In this document: positions 7,545 to 17,647 of the stretch, piece after piece
How positions within the stretch are numbered: position 1 is the stretch's first letter
Layout of the letters: each line of letters starts with the position of its first letter
Assembly (NCBI GenBank): GCA_013298025.1
Contig: JAAFJE010000018.1
Coordinates: 1-64,000 of the forward strand
Direction of reading: 5' to 3'
Origin: Cytophagales bacterium
Lineage (GTDB): Bacteria > Bacteroidota > Bacteroidia > Cytophagales > Spirosomataceae
DNA: 64,000 bases
The notes under the pieces: model-generated
Told to the model about the DNA's origin: nothing
The model's database searches: none
Seen by the model: only the letters and a program-made list of their open reading frames with translations
Translations under genes and position numbers: made by a program

Positions 7545-10500
7545 ATGATTGCAGATATTTTCATCAAAAGACCCATTACTGCCATAGTGACTTCCATTGT
7601 GCTAGTAATTGTCGGAATAATTGCCTTGACAACCCTGCCCATTTCGCAATATCCCGACATCACCCCGCCAACCGTTACGGTTTCGGGTATTTTTACAGGT
7701 GCCGATGCTCAAACCGTTGAGCAAACCACCACCACGCCCATCGAAACCCAAATCAATGGCGTGCCAGGCATGAGCTATATGTCGAGCAACAGTACCAGTA
7801 GTGGACAAAGTAGCGTAAACGTGACATTCGACATCGGTACAAATGTTGACATCGCCGCCCTCGACGTACAAAATCGGGTTTCGGTAGCTCAACCAACCTT
7901 GCCCGATGCCGTTAAACGCCTAGGCTTAACGGTACGTAAACGCAATCCGAGTATTATGATGGCGATGGCCTTGTACTCGCCAGCAGGGACACATGATGCT
8001 AAGTTTATTGGAAACTATGCCAATATTTACCTCAAAGATGCCCTTCAAAGGGTAAAAGGCGTAGGCGATATTGTATCTCGTGCCGACGACTTCGGGATGC
8101 GTATTTGGCTCAATCCCGAAAAATTGGCTGCTTTACGTATGACACCTTCAGAAGTAACGGCTGCCCTTGCCGAGCAAAACTTACAAGTAGCTGCTGGTAT
8201 TGTTGGGGGAAACCCTCAGCCTTCCAATCAGGCGTTTGAGTACAGTGTTCTGACCAATAGCCGTATTAATCGCAAAGAACAATTTGAAAATATCATTGTT
8301 CGCTCTGCTCCCAATTTAGGTAGTATCGTTTACTTAAAAGACGTAGCACGTGTAGAATTAGGTCGTTTCGACTACGGTGTCAATGCCTTTGTTTTAGGCA
8401 AACCTGCCGCCTTTGTTATCATTTACCTTGCACCCGGTGCCAATGCCTTGGATACTTATAATGGCGTAATTAAGGCAATGACCGAAATGAAAAAGACTTT
8501 CCCCAAAGACCTTGACTATGTTGTTCCTTTAGAGTCGGCCTCTGTTGTAAAGGTTTCTATCGAAGAGGTACTGCATACCCTCGTAGAAGCCCTGATATTG
8601 GTAATATTGGTGGTGTTTTTGTTCCTACAAAACTGGCGTGCAACCCTTATTCCCATCTTGGCTATTCCTGTATCTTTGATAGGAACGTTCATTTTCTTTA
8701 TTCCTTTTGGTTTTACTATTAATACACTTACGTTGTTTGCCTTTGTTTTGGCTATTGGTATTGTGGTAGATGATGCCATTGTAGTGGTAGAAGCGGTGCA
8801 ACACAACATCGATTCGTATAAAATGAGTGCCAAAGAAGCCACTGTCAAAGCCATGAAAGAGATTTCTGGGCCTGTGATTGCCATTGCGTTGATTTTGGCT
8901 GCGGTGTTTGTTCCCGTGAGTTTTGTCCCCGGTATTGTAGGGCGTTTGTATCAGCAATTTGCCATTACCATTGCCGTGTCGGTTATTTTATCGGCTTTTG
9001 TTGCCTTATCGCTTACGCCAGCCCTTTGTGCCACGATGCTCAAACCAAGCAAGGGCGAAAACGAACAAAAAAACCTCCTCGAACGTTTTTTTGCTGCTTT
9101 CAACAAACGTTTCGATAAGCTTTCTTTTGCTTACACCAAGGGCGTAGCTCGGTGGATTAAAGCAACGCCTTTGGTATTGGTCATGATGGTGTGCTTGTTT
9201 GTGGGCTTGTTCTTTTTATTTAAAAACAAACCTACGGGTTTCATTCCTACCGAAGATGAAGGACGCTTGTATGTTACTTACGAAATGCCCGAAGCGACCT
9301 CTACGAGCCGAAATGTGGCTTTTTTCCAAAAAATCCGTCAGCGACTCGAAACCCTCCCCGAAGTACGAGTAATTGGAGGTATTGCAGGTTTGAACGTTGT
9401 GAGCTTTTCTAACAAAACAAACGTAGGTACATTTTTTGTCAACCTCAAACCTTGGTCACAACGAGAAGGAAAAGAACACCACGTACAAGCAGTTATTGAG
9501 AAAATCAAAAAAATGACTGCCGACATCAAGGAAGCAAGGGTATTACCCATTGCCCCGCCCGCCATTCCGGGGCTTGGACAAACGGCTGGTTTTACTTTTG
9601 AACTACAACAAACGACCAGTCCAGACAACCTCCAACAATTTGAAAAAGTGGCTCGTACATTCTTGACAACCCTCAACAAACGTCCTGAAATTGGCTTGGC
9701 TTATACTTTTTTCAGTGCCAGAACCCCAAGTTTTCAAATTGACGTTGACCGAGAACAAGCTAAAAAACAAGGCGTGCAAGTATCCGATGTGTTCAGTACC
9801 CTTTCTACTTTGTTGGGAAGTACGTATGTCAATGATTTTACGCTTTATGGACGCAACTTTAGGGTAATGGTTCAAGCCGATAGCAGTTACCGTTCGTCTT
9901 TAGATAAAATCAAGCAATATTATGTACGCAACAGTGCGGGCAACATGGTGCCTTTGCAATCGTTAGTCAAGACGAAAGTTGTAGAAAATGCCAGTTTGAT
10001 TTCGCATTACAATGTATATAGAACCATCGAAATCAATGGCTCACCTAAGCCCGGATTCAGTAGTGGGCAGGCGATTCAAGCCTTGAAAGAAGTGGCAGCA
10101 AGTACTTTGCCAGTGGGTTATTCTTATGAATTTTCGGGCATGAGTAAAGAAGAAATCAAGGCAGGCGATAGCACCGTTATCATTTTTGCCATATCGTTGG
10201 TGTTTGTCTTTTTGTTTTTGGCAGCCTTGTACGAGAGTTGGTCGATTCCCTTTTCGGTACTTTTTGCCGTACCCATTGGGGCTTTTGGTTCTATTCTGAC
10301 CCTCACTTTTCTGCCCAATTTGTCTAACAATATTTATGCCCAAATTGGCTTAATTACCTTGATTGGACTAGCTGCGAAGAATGCTATTTTGATTGTAGAA
10401 TTTGCCAAAGAGCGAGTAGATAAAGGAATGGAACTCATTCCAGCCACCTTAGAAGCCGTACAATTGCGTTTGCGTCCTATTATTATGACCTCCATGGCAT

Positions 10501-10679
10501 TTATTCTTGGGGTATTGCCTTTGGCATTTGCCAGTGGAGCGGCGGCTGAATCACGCAAGACCATCGGCTGGACGGTCTTTGGCGGTATGCTTTCGGCTAC
10601 CTCTCTAGCCATTTTTGTAGTACCCGTACTTTTTGTTGTTATTGAAAAAATAGCACATCGCAAAAAGCATCTTGCTTAA
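7545..10679 (+). CDS. RND multidrug efflux pump, AcrB/HAE-1 family
   Basis: This is an inner-membrane proton-driven pump, 1044 aa, the size of AcrB. TM1 is at residues 10-30, a first large periplasmic loop follows, then TM2-TM6. The proton-relay Asp pair is in AIGIVVDDAIVVVE and the signature GxxGRLYQQF is at the end of TM6. A second loop and TM7-TM12 follow, with IGLITLIGLAAKNAILIVEF, which carries the conserved Lys. The N-terminal IADIFIKRPITAIV and SQYPDITPPTVTVSG segments are diagnostic of HAE-1. It is the last gene of the tolC-mfp-rnd operon and is closed by a strong hairpin at 10681. Substrates are unknown; hydrophobic drugs or bile-like amphiphiles are usual for the family. Confidence 0.95.
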   Translation: MIADIFIKRPITAIVTSIVLVIVGIIALTTLPISQYPDITPPTVTVSGIFTGADAQTVEQTTTTPIETQINGVPGMSYMSSNSTSSGQSSVNVTFDIGTNVDIAALDVQNRVSVAQPTLPDAVKRLGLTVRKRNPSIMMAMALYSPAGTHDAKFIGNYANIYLKDALQRVKGVGDIVSRADDFGMRIWLNPEKLAALRMTPSEVTAALAEQNLQVAAGIVGGNPQPSNQAFEYSVLTNSRINRKEQFENIIVRSAPNLGSIVYLKDVARVELGRFDYGVNAFVLGKPAAFVIIYLAPGANALDTYNGVIKAMTEMKKTFPKDLDYVVPLESASVVKVSIEEVLHTLVEALILVILVVFLFLQNWRATLIPILAIPVSLIGTFIFFIPFGFTINTLTLFAFVLAIGIVVDDAIVVVEAVQHNIDSYKMSAKEATVKAMKEISGPVIAIALILAAVFVPVSFVPGIVGRLYQQFAITIAVSVILSAFVALSLTPALCATMLKPSKGENEQKNLLERFFAAFNKRFDKLSFAYTKGVARWIKATPLVLVMMVCLFVGLFFLFKNKPTGFIPTEDEGRLYVTYEMPEATSTSRNVAFFQKIRQRLETLPEVRVIGGIAGLNVVSFSNKTNVGTFFVNLKPWSQREGKEHHVQAVIEKIKKMTADIKEARVLPIAPPAIPGLGQTAGFTFELQQTTSPDNLQQFEKVARTFLTTLNKRPEIGLAYTFFSARTPSFQIDVDREQAKKQGVQVSDVFSTLSTLLGSTYVNDFTLYGRNFRVMVQADSSYRSSLDKIKQYYVRNSAGNMVPLQSLVKTKVVENASLISHYNVYRTIEINGSPKPGFSSGQAIQALKEVAASTLPVGYSYEFSGMSKEEIKAGDSTVIIFAISLVFVFLFLAALYESWSIPFSVLFAVPIGAFGSILTLTFLPNLSNNIYAQIGLITLIGLAAKNAILIVEFAKERVDKGMELIPATLEAVQLRLRPIIMTSMAFILGVLPLAFASGAAAESRKTIGWTVFGGMLSATSLAIFVVPVLFVVIEKIAHRKKHLA

Positions 10680-10680
10680 A

Positions 10681-10718
10681 AAAATAGGCATTGCAAACGT
10701 ATTTGCAATGCCTATTTT
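10681..10718. terminator. Bidirectional intrinsic terminator
   Basis: A perfect 17-bp stem (10681-10697 with 10702-10718) and a CGTA loop is flanked by A and T runs on both sides. It lies between the convergent RND pump gene and pabB and can serve both. Confidence 0.9.
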
Positions 10719-10751
10719 TTACTACAACATCTCCTCATAAAGCTGTATCCA

Positions 10752-11750
10752 TCACCAAGGCAAATATACTTTATCTATCAATTCTTTGTATTCTTCCGTT
10801 GCGTTGGCATATACCGTAATGCCTCCGCCACTTTTAAATACTTTGCCTTGCGGCGTATTTTCAATAAAACGAATCATCACGGCACTGTCTAAATTTTCAC
10901 CATCAAAAATACCAAACACGCCTGTATAATACCCACGCTCGTAGTTTTCGGCTTCTTCAATAATTGCCAACGTTTGTGGTTTGGGTGCGCCGCAAATTGA
11001 ACCTGCGGGCAATAGTTTAAACAACAAAGAACCGATATTTTGATGAAAGTTTTCGGGCAATTTCCCACAAATTTCAGAACTTACTTGTAATAAATCACCT
11101 TCTGAAGTTTGTACTTTACTAATATATCGAAAACGCTCAACCCACACTTTTTCTGCCACCATGCTAAGGTCATTTCTAATTAAATCAACGATAGTAGCGT
11201 GTTCGGCGAGTTCTTTTTTATTGTTCAAAATCTCGGCTTCGGCATTGGGAACGTTTGCCGAAATTGTACCTTTCATAGGATGCGAAGAAATGATTCCGTT
11301 GTTGATTTTAACAAAAATTTCAGGTGAAAAAAGCACAAATTGATTGTTGAAGTACAATTGATATTGAGCCGAACTACGTTCAAAAATCTCTTTTAAAGTC
11401 AAATTCACTTTGATTGGAGTAAGCTTGGTGAGGTTTACCAAAAAGCTATTTCCACGAATTAAATGGCGTTTTACGAGGTCGAACGACTGTTGGTATTCCT
11501 GAAAACTAATCGGATATTTTTCTAAATAAAGAGGTTTTTCGAGTAATTTTTTTTCGGAATTGAAATTACTTTTGTTCCCAACTTTGTATAAAATATCTTC
11601 TTTGTCAACTTCCTCAAGAGGCAAAACAATGGGCTTTTTCATCTCATAATCAATGATGAAAAGGAAAGGCTTGCGGTCTTTCCCTAAATCATTCATTAAT
11701 TGAATGGCTTCTTTTGATGCTTGAGATACTATTTGTTTTTTGTAATTCAT
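10752..11750 (-). CDS. pabB: Aminodeoxychorismate synthase component I (PabB-type chorismate-binding enzyme)
   Basis: This enzyme converts chorismate and ammonia to aminodeoxychorismate for folate synthesis. At 332 aa it is the compact form lacking most of the N-terminal domain of long PabB/TrpE. The chorismate-binding signature is present: SHPMKGTISA, then LLPAGSICGAPKPQTLAIIE, ERGYYTGVFGIFDG and the glycine-rich FKSGGGITVYANATEEYKE C-terminus. The motif PAGSICGAPK distinguishes PabB-like from isochorismate synthases, but TrpE-like activity cannot be fully excluded by eye. It is on the minus strand downstream of alaS but separated by a hairpin. The glutamine amidotransferase partner and lyase are not in the window. 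Confidence 0.85.
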   Translation of the reverse strand: MNYKKQIVSQASKEAIQLMNDLGKDRKPFLFIIDYEMKKPIVLPLEEVDKEDILYKVGNKSNFNSEKKLLEKPLYLEKYPISFQEYQQSFDLVKRHLIRGNSFLVNLTKLTPIKVNLTLKEIFERSSAQYQLYFNNQFVLFSPEIFVKINNGIISSHPMKGTISANVPNAEAEILNNKKELAEHATIVDLIRNDLSMVAEKVWVERFRYISKVQTSEGDLLQVSSEICGKLPENFHQNIGSLLFKLLPAGSICGAPKPQTLAIIEEAENYERGYYTGVFGIFDGENLDSAVMIRFIENTPQGKVFKSGGGITVYANATEEYKELIDKVYLPW

Positions 11751-11757
11751 TTAACAC

Positions 11758-11789
11758 AAAGACCTGCGAGATTTTCCTCACAGGTCTTT
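11758..11789 (-). terminator. Probable terminator after alaS
   Basis: AAAGACCTG and CAGGTCTTT form a 9-bp stem, extended inward by GAG/CTC after one mismatch. The hairpin lies between the alaS stop and the pabB start. The T-run on the minus side is short (TTT), so termination may be partial and pabB may be read through. Confidence 0.55.
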
Positions 11790-11831
11790 TATCTTATTAT
11801 TAACTATTTTTAGCCATGGAAAAGTTCATTC

Positions 11832-14471
11832 CTAAACCGCACTTTTCCCTTTCTCAACCGCTTTTGCCAATCCTGAAACATCAGAACCGCCAGCCGTTGC
11901 AAAGAATGGCTGTCCGCCTCCGCCGCCTTTTACTTCTTTTGCCATTTCACGAATGATTTGCCCAGCGTTTAGTTTTTTGTCGGCTACCAAATTGTCGGCA
12001 ATCATGACCGCCAACTGTGGTTTGCCTGCTACTTCTGCACCCAAAACGCAATATAAATTATCAATTTTAGCTTTTAATTCATAAGCCAATTGTTTCAAGG
12101 CATCAGCATTTGGCACAGAAACTACTTCCGCTATTACGTTTACTTCGCCAACGGCTTGTACTTTTGTTAGTAAAGTTTCTTTGATGGCTTGTAATTTTTC
12201 AGACTCAAAAACTTCGATTTTTTTACTTAAAATGGCTTTTTCTTCCAACAAGGCTTTTACGGCTTTTACTACGTCTGGTTGACCTTTGAACAAACCTTTC
12301 AATTCGTTTACAATGGCCAATTGTTCTTCAAACATCGCCAAGGCTTTTTCGCCTGTGTAAGCTTCTACCCGACGAACGCCTGCCGAAACCGAACTTTCTG
12401 CTACGAATTTAAACAAGCCGATTTGTCCTGTCGAAGGCACGTGCGTACCACCGCAAAGCTCTACTGAGAAGTTCGGGTCGAAAGTAATTACACGAACGAA
12501 ATCGCCATATTTTTCGCCAAAAGTTGCTGTTGCACCTGCCGCAATAGCTTCTTTGATAGGCACATTGCGTTTTTCGTCTAAAGCAATATTTGCTCTGATT
12601 TTGGCATTCACAATGTCTTCGATTTTGCCCAATTCTTCGTCTGTCACTTTCGAGAAGTGCGAGAAGTCGAAACGAGTAAGGTCTTCGTTTTGGTAAGAAC
12701 CTTTTTGCGAAATATGCGAGCCTAATACTTCACGCATCGCCGAAAGCATCAAGTGCGTAGCGGTGTGGTTTGAAGTAATTTTACTTCTGCGAGCTGTATC
12801 AATTTTGGCTACCAAAGTTTTGTTGGCAGCGTATTGTTCAACAAATTTCTCGAAATTTTTATCGGTAGAAATATGAATAAACAAATCGTTTTCCTTTTTC
12901 GTATCCGAAATTTTGATAGATAAATCTCCTAACTCCAACACGCCAGAGTCGCCCACTTGTCCACCCATTTCTGCGTAAAAAGGCGTTTTATCTAATACAA
13001 TATGGTACTCGCTTCCTGCTTTGGTTTTTACTTTTCGGTATTTGATAAGGCTTGCCGAGGCTTCTGTTTCGTCGTAACCTACAAATGCAAAGTCGAAATC
13101 TTCGTCAGAAACAATCGTCCAGTCGGTTGCTTCTTTTGAAGAGTCTTTACGAGAACGGTCTTTTTGTGCTTGAAGGGCCACTTTGTAGCCTTCTTCGTCG
13201 ATTGATAAACCATTTTCACGGGCAATCAAAGCTGTTAAATCAGAAGGAAAACCAAAAGTATCGTTCAATTCAAAAACGATTTCACCTGCAATGCTTCCGT
13301 TTTTCTCTGTTTCAGCAATGATTTTATCTAATCTTGTCAAACCCGTTTCCAAAGTACGCAAGAATGAATTTTCTTCTTCTAAAATTACTTTTTCTACAAA
13401 TTCTTGTTGAGCTTTCAATTCAGGGAAAACACCATCAAATTGTTCCGACAACAAGGGAATAAGGCTGTGCATAAACGGCTCACGGAAACCCAAATAAGTA
13501 TAACCGTAACGCACCGCACGACGCAAAATTCTACGGATTACATAACCCGCTTTGTTGTTTGAAGGCAATTGTCCGTCTGCAATCGCAAAAGCAATTGCAC
13601 GAATATGGTCGGCAATTACTCTTAACGCAATATCTTCCCACTTACCTTCACCGTATTTTTTCCCAGCTTTTGCTGCGACAAAATTGATGGTATTCGAGAA
13701 AACATCAGTATCATAATTTGATTGTTTGCCTTGAATCGCCATACACAAACGTTCAAACCCCATACCAGTATCAACGTGTTTGGCTGGCAACGAAACCAAC
13801 GAGCCGTCTGCCATGCGTTCAAACTGCATGAATACGTTATTCCAAATTTCAACCACTTGTGGGTGGTCGGCATTGACTAATTCTTTGCCCGGTTTTTTGG
13901 CTACTTCATCCGCATCACGCAAGTCGATGTGGATTTCAGAACAAGGCCCGCAAGGCCCTGTGTCGCCCATTTCCCAGAAATTATCTTTTTTATTTCCCAA
14001 AATAATACGGTCTTCGCCCACCATAGCTGCCCAAATATCCCAAGCTTCTTTGTCGAAAGGTACACCGTCTTTTTCATCACCCTGAAAAACAGAAACATAG
14101 ATTCTATCTTTTGGTAATTTATAGACCTCTGTAAGCAATTCCCAAGACCATTCTAAGGCTTCTTTTTTGAAATAATCGCCAAAAGACCAGTTGCCCAACA
14201 TCTCAAACATGGTGTGGTGGTACGTATCGAAGCCTACGTCTTCAAGGTCATTGTGTTTACCCGACACACGCAAACATTTTTGCGTATCGGCAATACGTTT
14301 TGAAGGAGGCGTGCCGTTACCTAAGAAAAAATCTTTGAACTGGGCCATCCCTGAGTTATTGAACATCAAGGTTGGGTCGTTTTTAGCAACTAAAGGCGCT
14401 GAAGGGACAATCAAGTGACCTTTTGATACAAAAAAGTCTAAAAATTGCTGACGTATTTCTTTGGATGTCAT
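11832..14471 (-). CDS. alaS: Alanyl-tRNA synthetase
   Basis: This enzyme charges tRNA-Ala and is a cytoplasmic class II synthetase. It has 879 aa, full length. The catalytic core is at the N-terminus (KGHLIVPSAPLVAKNDPTLM and FNNSGMAQFKDFFLG, with TQKCLRVSGKHNDLEDVG), followed by the tRNA-recognition helices. The editing domain has the zinc-site HxxxH in SNHTATHLML and the partner Cys/His in VELCGGTHV. A C-terminal C-Ala domain has the glycine-rich EVKGGGGGQPFFATAGG segment that binds the tRNA elbow. It starts at an ATG on the minus strand, divergent from the MerR-like gene across a 342-base gap. Confidence 0.97.
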   Translation of the reverse strand: MTSKEIRQQFLDFFVSKGHLIVPSAPLVAKNDPTLMFNNSGMAQFKDFFLGNGTPPSKRIADTQKCLRVSGKHNDLEDVGFDTYHHTMFEMLGNWSFGDYFKKEALEWSWELLTEVYKLPKDRIYVSVFQGDEKDGVPFDKEAWDIWAAMVGEDRIILGNKKDNFWEMGDTGPCGPCSEIHIDLRDADEVAKKPGKELVNADHPQVVEIWNNVFMQFERMADGSLVSLPAKHVDTGMGFERLCMAIQGKQSNYDTDVFSNTINFVAAKAGKKYGEGKWEDIALRVIADHIRAIAFAIADGQLPSNNKAGYVIRRILRRAVRYGYTYLGFREPFMHSLIPLLSEQFDGVFPELKAQQEFVEKVILEEENSFLRTLETGLTRLDKIIAETEKNGSIAGEIVFELNDTFGFPSDLTALIARENGLSIDEEGYKVALQAQKDRSRKDSSKEATDWTIVSDEDFDFAFVGYDETEASASLIKYRKVKTKAGSEYHIVLDKTPFYAEMGGQVGDSGVLELGDLSIKISDTKKENDLFIHISTDKNFEKFVEQYAANKTLVAKIDTARRSKITSNHTATHLMLSAMREVLGSHISQKGSYQNEDLTRFDFSHFSKVTDEELGKIEDIVNAKIRANIALDEKRNVPIKEAIAAGATATFGEKYGDFVRVITFDPNFSVELCGGTHVPSTGQIGLFKFVAESSVSAGVRRVEAYTGEKALAMFEEQLAIVNELKGLFKGQPDVVKAVKALLEEKAILSKKIEVFESEKLQAIKETLLTKVQAVGEVNVIAEVVSVPNADALKQLAYELKAKIDNLYCVLGAEVAGKPQLAVMIADNLVADKKLNAGQIIREMAKEVKGGGGGQPFFATAGGSDVSGLAKAVEKGKSAV

Positions 14472-14813
14472 TGGTAAATTGCAATAAGGTTCTCAAGTAA
14501 GCCCAAAGCCTTTATTAGCACATATATGGGCATACTTGCAGGGAATATTTTACACAAAAAAGGCCTTGTACAATCTGAATGATTATTTTTTTTATAATTG
14601 TAATCGTATGCCTTCTTGATTTTTCGATAAAAATTTTATCTTTGCTTAAAATCAATTTTTTGCAAAATTAGTTGTTTTCGAGTTGAAGAACGACATTGTT
14701 TCACAAGGATTTTGGAAAAGTTGCATATTTTTTATAAAAACAAGCATCATTCATCTGACTAAGAACACATTACGAGCCTATAAGCTAGTGGTAAAATTCT
14801 CATTTATCGTCTT
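14472..14813. other. Divergent intergenic region between alaS and the MerR-like gene
   Basis: This is 342 bases without a gene. It is AT-rich and holds the plus-strand promoter at 14616-14644. No clear minus-strand promoter (CAAAnnTA) for alaS was found, and no small ORF looked convincing. Confidence 0.6.
14616..14644 (+). promoter_or_regulatory. Bacteroidota-type promoter for the MerR-like gene
   Basis: TTG (14616-14618), an 18-base spacer and TATCTTTG (14637-14644) match the Bacteroidota pattern TTG...TAnnTTTG. The predicted start of transcription is near 14649, giving a 5' leader of 165 bases to the first ATG or about 237 to the second candidate ATG. Confidence 0.6.
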
Positions 14814-15230
14814 ATGGCTCATACATTAGACACGGTAAAAGTGCTTTCATCGTATCAAGAAGGCTTTTTCTCTATAGATTTACCTATGCAAAATATTACC
14901 AAACGTTATTATTCCATATCTGAAACGGCCAATCTGCTAGAATTATCAGACTCGAAGCTTCGTTTTTGGGAGGAGCAGTTTCCGAGCCTCAATCCAAAAC
15001 GAGACAGAGGCGGTGGTCGAAGATATACCGAAAACGACATTCAACACATCAAAGAAATCAAACGCCTGCTCGAAATAGAGGGCATGACCATTGAAGGGGC
15101 GAAACGTTCTATTGAAAAAAATAAACAAAAGCGTCAACAAACCCAGAAAATTGTGGCTCGTTTAGAAGAAATTAAAGACTTTTTGGTACAACTCCGCAAT
15201 GCTCTGCAAGATACGCCTACCAACGAATGA
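14814..15230 (+). CDS. MerR-family transcriptional regulator
   Basis: This is a DNA-binding regulator with a MerR winged HTH near its N-terminus: RYYSISETANLLELSDSKLR and the wing FWEEQFPSLNPKRDRGGGRR, then YTENDIQHIKEIKRLLEIEG. A Lys/Gln-rich dimerisation coiled coil follows (residues about 95-135). There is no C-terminal effector domain. Two starts are possible: ATG 14814 (138 aa) or ATG 14886 (114 aa, MQNITKRYYSI). The second gives the more usual start for this family. The last codons and stop lie in a perfect 12-bp hairpin. The target genes are unknown. Confidence 0.85.
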   Translation: MAHTLDTVKVLSSYQEGFFSIDLPMQNITKRYYSISETANLLELSDSKLRFWEEQFPSLNPKRDRGGGRRYTENDIQHIKEIKRLLEIEGMTIEGAKRSIEKNKQKRQQTQKIVARLEEIKDFLVQLRNALQDTPTNE

Positions 15231-15245
15231 TAGCGTTGGTAGGCG
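15214..15245 (+). terminator. Hairpin overlapping the MerR-like gene stop codon
   Basis: CGCCTACCAACG (15214-15225) and CGTTGGTAGGCG (15234-15245) form a perfect 12-bp stem with an 8-base loop containing the TGA stop. There is no tight T-run after it (CTCGCTTTACTTT), so it is either a weak terminator or an RNA-stabilising 3' hairpin. Confidence 0.6.
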
Positions 15246-15366
15246 CTCGCTTTACTTTAATCGCATTTTTTAGTCGTTTGGTCTATTCTTCTCTTCGCTT
15301 TTATACCCAATTTTTCCTCTTTTCGTTGTAGTTTTGCCTCAACAAACAGGCTTCATCCAAACAATT

Positions 15367-17616
15367 ATGAAAAGAAAACACGCATTTTTTCTTCTTTTTT
15401 ACCTTTGTAATACTTCTATTGTATCGGCCCATCTCGGCAATTTAGTAGGAAAAATACTCGATGCTCAAACACACCAAGCCATTGTAGGGGCTACCATTAC
15501 GCTGAAAGCCCACAATAAAGGAACAACCGCCGATGCCAATGGTATTTTTCGTCTAAAAAATCTCTCGCCCGAAACCTATACCATAAGCGTTTCGTCGATA
15601 GGATATAAAAGTTTTGAAACGACAGTAGCCATTTATGCCGACCAAACCACTACTGTAGAATGGCTGTTGGTTGCCAGCGAAGTATTGCTTTCGGAAGTCA
15701 AAGTGACCGCCAATAATCCTCAACACCAACAAGTTATTTCTACCTTAGACATCAAAACCCGTCCGATTAACAATAGCCAAGAAGTACTACGCATCATCCC
15801 TGGGCTAGTGATAGGGCAACATGCCGGTGGAGGGAAAGCCGAGCAAATCTTTTTGCGGGGTTTTGACATTGACCACGGTACAGACATCCGGCTTACCGTT
15901 GACGATATGCCCATCAATATGGTTTCTCACGCACACGGACAAGGCTACGCCGATGCACATTTTATCATACCCGAACTCATCGAAGCCGTGGATTTTCAAA
16001 AAGGGCTGTACGATGCAGCCAAGGGAAATTTCACGACTGCGGGTTGGGCAAATTTCAAGACAAAAACGAGCCTAGAAAATGCCTTTGCGAAAGCTTCGAT
16101 AGGGCAATTTAATACCTATAGAATCGCCAGTGGGTTCAACATTCTTAACACAGAAGAACAAAGTGCCTTCGTAGCAGGCGAATATTTGTATTCGGATGCC
16201 TATTTCGACGCACCACAGCATTTTAAACGCTGGAATATTTTTGGCAAATATCACAGTCACCTCACACCCAATAGCCATTTGACGCTCACGGCTAGTAGCT
16301 TTCGTAGTAACTGGGATGCCTCCGGTCAAATTCCAGCAAGAGCCGTAGCCAACGGCAGTATTGGCTTTTTTGGAGCAATCGACCCAAACGAAGGAGGAGC
16401 AACGGGGCGTGACAATGTCAATCTTATTTTACTAAGCCAAACACCCACAGGTAATGTTTGGAAAAACCAAGCATTTTATAGCCATTATACCTTCGACCTT
16501 TATTCAAATTTTACCTTCTTTTTGGAAGACCCCATCAATGGCGACCAAATCAGGCAAGCCGAAAAGCGTCATTTGTGGGGCTATAATAGCGATTATACCG
16601 TAAATCATTTATTGGGAAACAAAGAAGCACATCTGACGGCTGGACTAAACTATCGACACGACCTAACGACTGATACAGAACTGTCGCATACCAAAAATAG
16701 AAACGAAGTACTCCAACGTATCAAATTGGGCGATGTAAACGAAGCCAACATAGGGATTTTTGTAGAAGAAAATATCCAATTGAGTCAAAAATTATCAGCC
16801 AACATAGGTTTACGATGGGACGTTTTTTACAATCAATACCTTGATAAATTACAAAACAATACCCTTAGTCATGCCAACGCATCAATTGTTTCGCCTAAAT
16901 TCAACCTTTATTTTACACCCAACGAACACACCCAATGGTATTTGAAAATAGGCAAAGGATTTCATTCAAACGATACAAGAGCCGTTGTAACCCAACAAGG
17001 ATTATCCATACTACCAGCAGCCTACGGCAGTGATTGGGGGCTTATTTGGAAGCCCATGCCCAAACTATTGCTCAACACAGCCTTTTGGTATTTGTGGCTC
17101 GACCAAGAGTTTGTGTATGTAGGCGATGCGGGCGTAGTAGAGCCATCGGGACAATCACGCCGACTGGGGATAGACCTTTCGGCGAGGTATCAACTACACA
17201 ATGCTTGGTACTTAGACCTCGATGCCAATTGGGCACAACCCCGTGCCATTGGCGAAGCAACAGGACAAGCCTATTTACCATTGGCTGTTACATTTAGCAG
17301 TATAGGAGGTATTACGCTCAAAAAACAACAAGGCTGGGGTGGAAGTTTGCGTTATCGGTATATTGGCAACAGGCCTGCTACAGAGGATTATAGCCTAACA
17401 GCCCAAGGGTATTTTGTGTGTGATGCCTTAGTAAATTACCAGAAAAAACCTTTTGCCATAGAACTAAGCATTCAAAATATATTTAATACCCAATGGAAAG
17501 AAACCCAATTTGCCACGACCAGTCAATTGGCAAACGAATCGGCACCTGTAGAAGAAATTCACTTCACACCGGGAACGCCATTCAATGCTAAACTAAGCAT
17601 CGCTTGGCATTTTTGA
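15367..17616 (+). CDS. TonB-dependent receptor with N-terminal carboxypeptidase-like domain
   Basis: This is an outer-membrane active transporter energised by TonB. I take the ATG at 15367 (749 aa); an upstream TTG would add 11 non-signal residues. A signal peptide ends at about IVSA. A CarboxypepD_reg-like beta-sandwich follows (LVGKILDAQTHQAIVGATIT to about residue 100), then the plug (NNSQEVLRIIPGLVIGQHAG and FLRGFDIDHGTDIRLTVDDM) and a 22-strand barrel ending in AKLSIAWHF. The plug segment SHAHGQGYADAHFIIPELIE is histidine-rich. There is no SusD partner next to it, so a polysaccharide role is not indicated; the substrate is unknown. Confidence 0.9.
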   Translation: MKRKHAFFLLFYLCNTSIVSAHLGNLVGKILDAQTHQAIVGATITLKAHNKGTTADANGIFRLKNLSPETYTISVSSIGYKSFETTVAIYADQTTTVEWLLVASEVLLSEVKVTANNPQHQQVISTLDIKTRPINNSQEVLRIIPGLVIGQHAGGGKAEQIFLRGFDIDHGTDIRLTVDDMPINMVSHAHGQGYADAHFIIPELIEAVDFQKGLYDAAKGNFTTAGWANFKTKTSLENAFAKASIGQFNTYRIASGFNILNTEEQSAFVAGEYLYSDAYFDAPQHFKRWNIFGKYHSHLTPNSHLTLTASSFRSNWDASGQIPARAVANGSIGFFGAIDPNEGGATGRDNVNLILLSQTPTGNVWKNQAFYSHYTFDLYSNFTFFLEDPINGDQIRQAEKRHLWGYNSDYTVNHLLGNKEAHLTAGLNYRHDLTTDTELSHTKNRNEVLQRIKLGDVNEANIGIFVEENIQLSQKLSANIGLRWDVFYNQYLDKLQNNTLSHANASIVSPKFNLYFTPNEHTQWYLKIGKGFHSNDTRAVVTQQGLSILPAAYGSDWGLIWKPMPKLLLNTAFWYLWLDQEFVYVGDAGVVEPSGQSRRLGIDLSARYQLHNAWYLDLDANWAQPRAIGEATGQAYLPLAVTFSSIGGITLKKQQGWGGSLRYRYIGNRPATEDYSLTAQGYFVCDALVNYQKKPFAIELSIQNIFNTQWKETQFATTSQLANESAPVEEIHFTPGTPFNAKLSIAWHF

Positions 17617-17647
17617 ATCCTTTACTTCATCATAAACAGACTTAGGT

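Noticed and set aside
7602-10663. Several 80-120 codon minus-strand frames within the RND pump gene
   Set aside because: All are antisense to a full-length AcrB-type gene, with no homology-like sequence.
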